Below, one piece after another: positions 55,303-61,536 of a stretch of DNA of 61,536 nt. The DNA is from Acidovorax sp. Leaf191 (GTDB lineage Bacteria; Pseudomonadota; Gammaproteobacteria; Burkholderiales; Burkholderiaceae_C). Every line of letters starts with the position of its first letter. The first letter of the stretch is position 1. The notes under the pieces were generated by a model, which was not told the origin of the DNA, ran no database searches, and saw nothing but the letters and a program-made list of their open reading frames with translations. The stretch covers positions 225,442 through 286,977 of the forward strand of contig NZ_LMPT01000020.1 in the NCBI RefSeq assembly GCF_001424425.1, written 5' to 3'. Made by a program: the position numbers and the translations under genes.

Positions 55303-57510
55303 ATGACCGACCGCACCACCGTCCACGGCCTGCAAGTGGCCACCTCCCTGTACCGCTTTGTCGACGACAAGGTGCTGCCCGGCACGGGTGTCGATGCCGG
55401 CGCGTTCTGGAAGGGTTTTGACGCCATCGTGGCCGACCTGGCCCCGCGCAACATCGCCCTGCTGGCCGAGCGCGACCGCCTGCAGACCGAGCTCGACACC
55501 TGGCACAAGGCCAACCCCGGGCCCATCAAGGACATGGTGGCCTACCGCGGCTTCCTGGAAAAGATCGGCTACCTGGTGCCCCAGCCCGCCGACGTCAAGG
55601 CCACCACGGCCAACGTGGACGACGAGCTGGCCACCCAGGCCGGCCCGCAACTGGTGGTGCCCATCCTGAACGCCCGCTACGCGCTGAATGCCGCCAACGC
55701 CCGCTGGGGCAGCCTGTACGACGCGCTCTACGGCACGGACGCCATCAGTGAAGAAGGCGGCGCAGAAAAGGGCAAGGGCTACAACCCGGTGCGCGGCGCC
55801 AAGGTGATCGCGTTCGCGCGCCAGGTGCTGGACGACACGGCGCCCCTGGCCAGCGGCTCGCATAAGGATTCGACCGGCTACAAGGTCGAAGGCGGCCAGC
55901 TGGTGGTGTCTCTTGCCAATGGCAGCACGTCGGGCCTCAAGGACCCATCGCAGTTCAAGGGCTACCAGGGCGATGCCGCCGCGCCCAAGTCGGTGCTGCT
56001 GCAGCACAACGGCCTGCACCTCGATATCCAGATCGACCGCGCAACGCCCATCGGCCAGACCGATGCCGCGGGCGTGAGCGACCTGGTGCTGGAAGCGGCC
56101 CTGTCCACCATCCTGGACCTGGAAGACTCCGTGGCCGCCGTGGACGCCGAGGACAAGGTGCTGGGCTACAGCAACTGGCTGGGCATCATCCAGGCCACGC
56201 TGACCGAGCAGGTCGCCAAGGGCGGCAAGACCATCACGCGCGGGCTGAACCCCGACCGCGTCTATACCGGCCCGGCCGGTGGCGAAGTGCGCCTGCATGG
56301 CCGCTCGCTCATGTTCCTGCGCAACGTGGGCCACCTGATGACCAACCCGGCCATCCTGTGGACCGACGCGCAAGGCCAGGTGCGCGAGATCCCTGAAGGC
56401 ATCATGGACGCGGTCGTGACCACCGCCATCGCGCTGCACGACCTGCAAGGCCATGGCGCGAACGGCATCCGCAACTCCCGCAAGGGCAGCGTCTATATCG
56501 TCAAGCCCAAGATGCACGGCCCCGCCGAAGTGGGCTTTGCGAGCGACCTGTTCGGCCGCGTGGAGCAACTGCTGGGCCTGCCTGCCAACACCGTGAAGCT
56601 GGGCATCATGGACGAGGAGCGCCGCACGTCCGTCAACCTGAAGGCCTGCATCGCCGCCGCGTCGGCCCGCGTGGCCTTCATCAACACCGGCTTCCTGGAC
56701 CGCACCGGCGACGAGATGCACACCGCCATGCACGCCGGCCCCATGGTGCGCAAGGGCGACATGAAGACCAGCGCCTGGATCCAGTCGTACGAGAAGAACA
56801 ACGTGCTCGTGGGCCTGTCGTGCGGCCTGCGCGGCAAGGCGCAGATCGGCAAGGGCATGTGGGCCATGCCCGACCTGATGGCCGAGATGCTCAAGCAAAA
56901 GATCGCCCACCCCAAGGCCGGTGCCAACACCGCCTGGGTGCCCAGCCCGACAGGCGCCACGCTGCACGCGCTGCACTACCACCAGGTCAAGGTGAGCGAC
57001 ATCCAGATCGAGCTGGAAAAGACCGACGCGAACGCCGAGCGCGACAACCTGCTGACCGGCCTGCTGACCGTGCCCGTGGCCGCCGCCCCGAACTGGAGCG
57101 ACGCCGAGAAGCAGCAGGAGCTGGACAACAACGCCCAGGGCATCCTGGGCTACGTGGTGCGCTGGGTGGACCAGGGCGTGGGCTGCTCCAAGGTGCCCGA
57201 CATCCACAACGTGGGCCTGATGGAAGACCGCGCCACGCTGCGCATCAGCAGCCAGCACATGGCCAACTGGCTGCTGCACGGCGTGGTGACCGAAGCGCAG
57301 GTGCGCGAGACCTTCGAACGCATGGCGGCGGTGGTGGACGGCCAGAATGCGGGCGACGCGCTGTACCAGCCGATGGCCGGCCACTTCGACACCAGCATGG
57401 CGTACAAGGCGGCTTGCGACCTGGTCTTCCAGGGCCAGGCGCAGCCCAGCGGCTACACCGAGCCCCTGCTGCACGCCTGGCGCCTGAAGCTCAAGGCCGC
57501 GCAGGCCTGA
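55303..57510 (+). CDS. glcB: malate synthase G
   Basis: The product has 735 residues, the length of the large G isoform (about 720-725 elsewhere). It condenses glyoxylate with acetyl-CoA to malate, needed for growth on acetate, glycolate or fatty acids. Recognisable segments: [61 protein letters not shown] (metal-binding EDS), [26 protein letters not shown], and [16 protein letters not shown] with the catalytic RTGDE region. It is divergent from a LysR gene. The 389 bases after it contain 10-base direct repeats and a hairpin element. Confidence 0.98.
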   Translation: MTDRTTVHGLQVATSLYRFVDDKVLPGTGVDAGAFWKGFDAIVADLAPRNIALLAERDRLQTELDTWHKANPGPIKDMVAYRGFLEKIGYLVPQPADVKATTANVDDELATQAGPQLVVPILNARYALNAANARWGSLYDALYGTDAISEEGGAEKGKGYNPVRGAKVIAFARQVLDDTAPLASGSHKDSTGYKVEGGQLVVSLANGSTSGLKDPSQFKGYQGDAAAPKSVLLQHNGLHLDIQIDRATPIGQTDAAGVSDLVLEAALSTILDLEDSVAAVDAEDKVLGYSNWLGIIQATLTEQVAKGGKTITRGLNPDRVYTGPAGGEVRLHGRSLMFLRNVGHLMTNPAILWTDAQGQVREIPEGIMDAVVTTAIALHDLQGHGANGIRNSRKGSVYIVKPKMHGPAEVGFASDLFGRVEQLLGLPANTVKLGIMDEERRTSVNLKACIAAASARVAFINTGFLDRTGDEMHTAMHAGPMVRKGDMKTSAWIQSYEKNNVLVGLSCGLRGKAQIGKGMWAMPDLMAEMLKQKIAHPKAGANTAWVPSPTGATLHALHYHQVKVSDIQIELEKTDANAERDNLLTGLLTVPVAAAPNWSDAEKQQELDNNAQGILGYVVRWVDQGVGCSKVPDIHNVGLMEDRATLRISSQHMANWLLHGVVTEAQVRETFERMAAVVDGQNAGDALYQPMAGHFDTSMAYKAACDLVFQGQAQPSGYTEPLLHAWRLKLKAAQA

Positions 57511-57580
57511 TGAGTGGGCGGGCGTGACGGCCTCCCCGAGGCAGCTGCCCCCTCTGCAGGCTGGCTGACCTGGGAAGGCT

Positions 57581-57610
57581 GTACTGATCGGTACTGATCT
57601 GTGCTGATCC
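57581..57610. repeat. three tandem 10-base repeats (GTACTGATCn)
   Basis: GTACTGATCG, GTACTGATCT, GTGCTGATCC follow each other without gap, about 70 bases after the glcB stop. One helical turn per unit would place a bound protein on one face of the DNA. Their role is unknown. Confidence 0.6.
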
Positions 57611-57650
57611 GATGCGTGCAATCGGCTGCTGACAAACCGCAGCCCAAATG

Positions 57651-57706
57651 CTATCAAAACTATAGCTGTTAGCGCTTGTCCATCAAGCGGTAGCAGCTAT
57701 TTTTTC
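57651..57706 (+). repeat. AGCGCTT dispersed hairpin element, copy 8
   Basis: The best-preserved copy. Arms ATAGCTGTTAGCGCTTG (57662-57678) and CAAGCGGTAGCAGCTAT (57684-57700) match at 15 of 17 positions around 5 bases and are followed by TTTTTTC. It may serve as the glcB terminator. Confidence 0.8.
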
Positions 57707-57899
57707 TTATACCCATCGCAGTGCGAGCGCGCACAGGGCACGCGGCGGGGTTGGCAGGCAGCGAGAGCGGGTCATGCGCGCCGCCCGCTGCGCCCGCGCC
57801 AGATCCGGTCAGCGGGATAACCCGCGGCGGGCACACAGCGGGCACCCGCCGTACACTGGCCCGCGGGCGCCGCCCCACAGACGGCCCACCTGCGCTGCC

Positions 57900-58145
57900 A
57901 TGCCCCACCCCTCGGACCCCGACACCTCCCACTGCCCCTTGTGCGGCCAGCCCAACGGCTGCGCCATCGCGGCGGGGCGCGCGCCCCAGAGTTGCTGGTG
58001 CATGGCCCAGACCATCGACCGTGCAGCGTTGGCCCGTGTGCCGGCCGATCAACGCGAGCGGGCCTGCATCTGCCCTGCCTGCGGCGCACCCGCAGCAGCC
58101 GATGGCGTGGCAGCGCCGGGTGTACCGCCCAACCCGCCGATATGA
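57900..58145 (+). CDS. cysteine-rich CWC family protein
   Basis: An 81-residue protein with the CWC pattern CPLCGQPNGCAIAAG, SCWCM and CICPACG, eight cysteines suited to metal binding. Small proteins of this family occur widely in betaproteobacteria without known function. The frame is open from 57774, but the part before MPHPSDPD is arginine-rich and looks non-coding. Confidence 0.85.
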   Translation: MPHPSDPDTSHCPLCGQPNGCAIAAGRAPQSCWCMAQTIDRAALARVPADQRERACICPACGAPAAADGVAAPGVPPNPPI

Positions 58146-58212
58146 TTTGGCGCTTGCCGCTGCTCAGCGTTGAACAGCAGTTCTTCTTTTTAATGCCTAC
58201 AAGGAATCAGAT

Positions 58213-58401
58213 ATGCCGACGTACCACGTTGAAATGATGGAAGGCCGCACGGTCGAACAAAAGCGCAAGCTGGTGGAGGAGATCACCCGCGTCTCCGTCG
58301 AGGTGCTGGGCGGCTCGCCCGAATCGGTGGACATCCTGATCACCGACATCAAGCGCGAGAACTGGGCCACGGGCGGCAAGCTCTGGTCCGAGCGGACCTG
58401 A
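58213..58401 (+). CDS. 4-oxalocrotonate tautomerase-family protein
   Basis: The product has 62 residues, starting MPTYHVEMMEGRTVEQKRKLVEEITRV. Pro1, after removal of Met, is the catalytic base of this superfamily; the beta-alpha-beta fold assembles as hexamers. ESVDILITDIKRENWATGGK matches the C-terminal half. AAGGA lies shortly upstream. It probably isomerises an unsaturated oxo-acid, but no aromatic degradation genes adjoin. The 300 bases after it (58402-58701) show no gene. Confidence 0.92.
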   Translation: MPTYHVEMMEGRTVEQKRKLVEEITRVSVEVLGGSPESVDILITDIKRENWATGGKLWSERT

Positions 58402-58701
58402 CATGGCGCCATCCGGCTGCGTTGGCAGCTGGGTCGCACCCGTGACGGGACGGGCGGCATCGCCGCACCACCCGGGGCGGGTGCAGCCAGACGGTGCGGT
58501 GCCCCGCCAGCGCATCCGCGTGCCCTGGCCGGCCTGCACGCACCGTCACCCGGGCCGGGCACCGGCCACCAGTGCCTGCGGTGATGGCCGCCCGCGCGAC
58601 ACCACAGGCGCGGTGACCGCATCACCGGCCCGCTCCTAGCGTTCACCACGCCGTCCGCCCATCCGCCGTCGCGCCGCCGGCCTCATTGCACCGAACAGCC
58701 C

Positions 58702-60186
58702 ATGAACAACTCCCAGACCTCCGGTTCCCTGGCCGTACTGCGTGAACGCTACGGAGAGCGCTACCGCTGGCTGGTGCTGCTGTCCGTCATGGTGGGCACG
58801 ATGGCATCGATCATGTCGTCCACCATCGTGAACGTGGCCATCCCGGACATGAGCCACTACTTCACGCTGGGCCAGGAGCGGGCGCAGTGGGTGACCTCGG
58901 GATTCATGGTCGCCACCACCGTCTCCATGCTCACCACGCCGTGGCTGCTGTCGCGCTATGGCTACCGTGCCACGTATGTGGGCGCGATGCTGCTGCTGCT
59001 GGCCGGCGGCATCGGCGGGGGCCTGGCGCGCGACTTCGGGCTGGTGCTGGTCGCCCGTGTGGCCGAGGGGCTGGCGGCCGGCGTGGTGCAGCCCATACCG
59101 GCCGTCATCATCCTGTACGCCTTCAAGCCGCACGAGCAGGGCCGCGCGAGCGGCATCTTCGGCATGGGCGTGGTGCTGGCACCCGCCATCGGGCCCAGCA
59201 TCGGCGGGCTGCTGGTGGACTGGTTCGGCTGGCGCTCCATTTTCTTCATGGTGGTGCCCCTGTGCCTGGCGTCCATCGCGCTGGCGTACAAATACGTGCC
59301 CGTCACCGCACCGGGCGGGGTCGAGGCCAACCGGCAGGGGCAGGCGCTGGACTGGCGCGGCCTGCTGCTGGGCACCGTGGGCACGCTGTGCCTGCTCAAC
59401 GGGCTGGTGTCGCTGCACGGCGGCTCCGTGGCCGAGGCCGGCGCCCTGCTGCTGGGTGCCGCCGTGTCGGTCGGGCTTTTCATCGCGTGGCAACGCCGGC
59501 AGTTGCAGCAGGGTCGAAAGCCGTTGATGGACCTGCGCCTGTTCCAATACCGGCAGTTCGCGATGGGCAGCGTGGTGGCGTTCATCTACGGCACGGCGCT
59601 CTTCGGCTCCACCTATCTCCTGCCCGTGTTCATGCAACTTGGCCTGGAGCTGTCGGCATCGCATGTGGGCACGCTGATGCTGCCGGCAGGCTTTGTGCTG
59701 GCAGCCACCATTGCCTTCGTGGGCCGTCTGGCTGACCGGCAACCCACCCATCTGCTCGTGAGCATCGGCCTGGCGCTGTTGGCCCTGTCGTTCGGGCTGA
59801 TGGTGTTCGTGGGCCTGGGGGTGTCGCTGTGGATCCTGGTGGCGCTGGCGATTCTGGGGCGTATCGGCCTGGGGTTCATCCTGCCGTCGCTCAACCTGGG
59901 CTCGATGCGGCCCCTCGACAAATCGCTGATCTCACAAGGCTCCAGCACCATCGGCTTTTTGCGCATGCTGGGCGGCGCTGCCGGGGTGAGCCTGTGCGGC
60001 ATCGTGCTCGAATGGCGGCTCGGCGCGCATGGCGCAGCGCTGGCCGCGGGGGCCAGCAACCCGGCGCGCATCGCGGCATTCGGCGAGACGTTTCTGATGC
60101 TGACCTTGCTGTGCGGTCTGGCGCTGGTCGCTGCCTGGCAATTGAAGGAAGCGCCAGCCAAGCCGGACTCCGCAGGGGCTGTTTGA
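58702..60186 (+). CDS. DHA2-family MFS drug/metabolite exporter
   Basis: The 494-residue product has 14 transmembrane segments, the DHA2 (EmrB/QacA) layout. Motif A-like region GRVADRQP-type (FVGRLADRQPTHLLV), motif B/C regions ARVAEGLAAGVVQPIPAVIILYAF and GVVLAPAIGPSIGGLLVDWFGWRSIFF are present; NVAIPDM near the start is diagnostic. It exports small molecules by proton antiport. No membrane-fusion protein (EmrA) or regulator is next to it, so it seems to act alone. The next 294 bases (60187-60480) show no gene. Confidence 0.93.
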   Translation: MNNSQTSGSLAVLRERYGERYRWLVLLSVMVGTMASIMSSTIVNVAIPDMSHYFTLGQERAQWVTSGFMVATTVSMLTTPWLLSRYGYRATYVGAMLLLLAGGIGGGLARDFGLVLVARVAEGLAAGVVQPIPAVIILYAFKPHEQGRASGIFGMGVVLAPAIGPSIGGLLVDWFGWRSIFFMVVPLCLASIALAYKYVPVTAPGGVEANRQGQALDWRGLLLGTVGTLCLLNGLVSLHGGSVAEAGALLLGAAVSVGLFIAWQRRQLQQGRKPLMDLRLFQYRQFAMGSVVAFIYGTALFGSTYLLPVFMQLGLELSASHVGTLMLPAGFVLAATIAFVGRLADRQPTHLLVSIGLALLALSFGLMVFVGLGVSLWILVALAILGRIGLGFILPSLNLGSMRPLDKSLISQGSSTIGFLRMLGGAAGVSLCGIVLEWRLGAHGAALAAGASNPARIAAFGETFLMLTLLCGLALVAAWQLKEAPAKPDSAGAV

Positions 60187-60480
60187 ACGGCCACGGCCTG
60201 TCGATCGCATCGGGAACACACTGGCGGGTGTGCCACGCGGGAGTAGCGGCCACCCCGGCCCTGCAGCGGGTGTGCGCGGTCTGGACGAGGCGCTGCACGC
60301 CACCCACCCACGCATGTTTGAACCCTGATCAGCGGGCAGACGCTCCGTGGCGCAGCCTGGAGCGCTATAAATGGGGTGGCTGGCAGGAACGCCACCTCCC
60401 TGCCGCCTGCGTGGCACAGTGCCGGGCCTCCGTAGGCCCGGCCACACTTTCAGGAACATTGCCGAAATGGAAATCAAGTC

Positions 60481-61248
60481 ATGTGCCAATTGCTCGGCAT
60501 GAACTGCAACGTCCCGACGGACGTGACCTTCAGCTTCACAGGTTTCGCACAGCGCGGCGGCAAGACCGACCACCACAGCGACGGCTGGGGGATCGCGTTC
60601 TTCGAGGACAAGGGCCTCAGGCACTTCGTGGACCACCTGCCCGCCGTGGATTCCCCGGTGGCCGAGCTGATCCGGCGCTACCCCATCAAGAGCCGCAACG
60701 TCATCGCCCACATCCGCAAGGCCACGCAGGGCGTGGTGAGCCTGCAGAACTGCCACCCCTTCGTGCGCGAACTGTGGGGCCGCTACTGGGTGTTTGCGCA
60801 CAACGGCGACCTCAAGGATTTTCGGCCCCGGCTGCATTCGCATTTCCGGCCGGTGGGAGACACCGACAGTGAACATGCCTTCTGCTGGATCATGCAGGAG
60901 CTCGCCAAGTCGCACGCCAGTGTTCCCACCGTGCGGGAGCTCACCCTGACCCTCAAGGAACTGGCGGCGCGCATCAGCCCGCACGGCACCTTCAACTTTT
61001 TGCTCTCCAACGGCCAGGCCCTGTGGAGCCATGCGTCGACCAGCCTTTATTACATCGAGCGCCGGCACCCGTTCGGCGAGGCGCAACTGAGCGACGAGGA
61101 CGTACGGCTGGATTTTTCCCGCGAGACGGACGAACGGGACGAGGTGGCAGTGATCGTGACGAGCCCGCTGACGACGAACGAAGAATGGACAGCGTTCGGC
61201 AAGGGTGAGCTGCTGGTCTTCGAGCAGGGTAGAAGACTGTCGATCTAG
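60481..61248 (+). CDS. class II glutamine amidotransferase (YafJ-like)
   Basis: 255 residues. The N-terminal nucleophile cysteine follows the initiator Met (MCQLLGMNCN). HHSDGWGIAFF, IAHIRKATQG, NCHPFVRELWGRYWVFAHNGDL and DTDSEHAFCWIM are the Ntn-hydrolase glutaminase motifs. It is a single-domain member, so the acceptor of the released ammonia, if any, is unknown. ATG at 60481 directly follows a weakly conserved AAATGGAAATCAAGTC leader. Confidence 0.93.
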   Translation: MCQLLGMNCNVPTDVTFSFTGFAQRGGKTDHHSDGWGIAFFEDKGLRHFVDHLPAVDSPVAELIRRYPIKSRNVIAHIRKATQGVVSLQNCHPFVRELWGRYWVFAHNGDLKDFRPRLHSHFRPVGDTDSEHAFCWIMQELAKSHASVPTVRELTLTLKELAARISPHGTFNFLLSNGQALWSHASTSLYYIERRHPFGEAQLSDEDVRLDFSRETDERDEVAVIVTSPLTTNEEWTAFGKGELLVFEQGRRLSI

Positions 61249-61403
61249 TCTGGGCGAGGCGGTGTATTGCTCATAAGCCACGGGTTAGGAGGGCAAAGCG
61301 GCTTGGCGCTTGGCGCCTCACAGTAGCTTGGTGGCGAAACCGTCTAACAACTCACCAGAACATCGACCGGTTCTGAGCCATCCCATCTTTGGATCACGCA
61401 AAG

Positions 61404-61439
61404 CAAAAAACCCCAGTCATGACTGACTGGGGTTTTCTG
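61404..61439 (-). terminator. rRNA operon terminator
   Basis: AAAACCCCAGTCA with the facing TGACTGGGGTTTT makes a long perfect stem, flanked by T- and A-runs, 10 bases past the 3' end of the 5S gene on the minus strand. The region 61249-61403 contains no gene. Confidence 0.9.
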
Positions 61440-61449
61440 GGCTGTAAGA

Positions 61450-61536
61450 GCCTGACGATGACCTACTTTCACACGGGAACCCGCACTATCATCGGCGCAA
61501 AGTCGTTTCACTGTCCTGTTCGGGATGGGAAGGAGT
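61450..61536 (-). rRNA. rrf: 5S ribosomal RNA, 3' part, cut by the window edge
   Basis: On the minus strand the sequence reads CCTTCCCATCCCGAACAGGA, GTGAAACGACT, CGCCGATGATAGTG, then GTGTGAAAGTAGGTCATCGT and ends CAGGC. This is the conserved 3' three quarters of bacterial 5S rRNA. The gene begins right of the window; 23S and 16S genes are expected beyond. A strong terminator follows. Confidence 0.95.

Noticed and set aside
55279..57657. 792-codon minus-strand frame opposite malate synthase G
   Set aside because: Shadow frame rich in His/Val/Gly; glcB on the other strand is unmistakable.
61300..61380. GTCTAAC at about 61350 considered as a second attC box
   Set aside because: No matching GTTRRRY box or inner pairing within a plausible distance; single 7-base match only.

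Overview
The window looks like chromosomal DNA of a high-GC betaproteobacterium of the Comamonadaceae, most likely Acidovorax or a close relative. The grounds are the strongly GC-biased third codon positions, the gene complement (lptA-lptB-rpoN, argS with a SPOR protein and dsbA, malate synthase G, the Gcr-type 'site-specific recombinase' family), and two dispersed repeat types I associate with this family: an AGCGCTT hairpin element and a GAGCCTGTCGAAGC inverted repeat. No species can be fixed from sequence reading alone. About 50 protein genes are supported, plus the 3' part of a 5S rRNA gene at the right edge (minus strand, end of an rrn operon). No tRNA or CRISPR array was seen.

Layout. 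0-8.2 kb: a LuxR-type quorum-sensing regulator without a luxI in view, a lipoprotein, and a divergent signalling locus (SPFH/prohibitin-like protein plus exported SH3-like protein on one side, response regulator and histidine kinase on the other). 8.3-16.5 kb: rpe, apaG, a membrane protein of the 'recombinase' family, a CPA2 antiporter coupled to a YbdK carboxylate-amine ligase, a decayed LamG-domain gene, and thiL. 16.6-28.8 kb: a more accessory stretch lying between thiL and pgpA, which are neighbours in many proteobacteria. It holds a DUF2892/ECF sigma pair, a TRAP solute-binding protein divergent from a pectate lyase with a shared operator-like motif, an Acg-like nitroreductase, an epimerase/LysR pair, integron-cassette remnants with a recognisable attC site, and a candidate pore-forming effector with an immunity-like partner.

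28.9-45.6 kb returns to housekeeping and envelope functions: pgpA, a CinA/PncC amidase, a SulP transporter, a UPF0149/SEC-C protein, a glutamate-synthase-like FMN protein coupled to a kinase-like protein, an SbmA/YddA-type ABC exporter, a PIN protein overlapping an rRNA methyltransferase, a thioesterase with a minisatellite tail, a DUF4124-glutaredoxin, rpoN-lptB-lptA, dsbA, SPOR, and on to argS. 47.7-57.5 kb is organised around C4-dicarboxylates and glyoxylate: dctA divergent from a hybrid sensor kinase, a NarL-type response regulator, then a LysR regulator divergent from malate synthase G (glcB). The last part carries a CWC protein, a tautomerase, a DHA2 MFS exporter, a class II glutamine amidotransferase and the rrn terminator with 5S rRNA.

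The most interesting items are: (1) a 231-residue glycine-zipper protein and its downstream partner, a possible toxin-immunity pair; (2) a single well-formed attC site with orphan cassette-like genes; (3) eight copies of a hairpin repeat, three of them read through in frame inside conserved genes (thiL, cinA/pncC, rRNA methyltransferase); (4) the paired TGACGTCrTACAA operator linking a pectate lyase with a TRAP binding protein.
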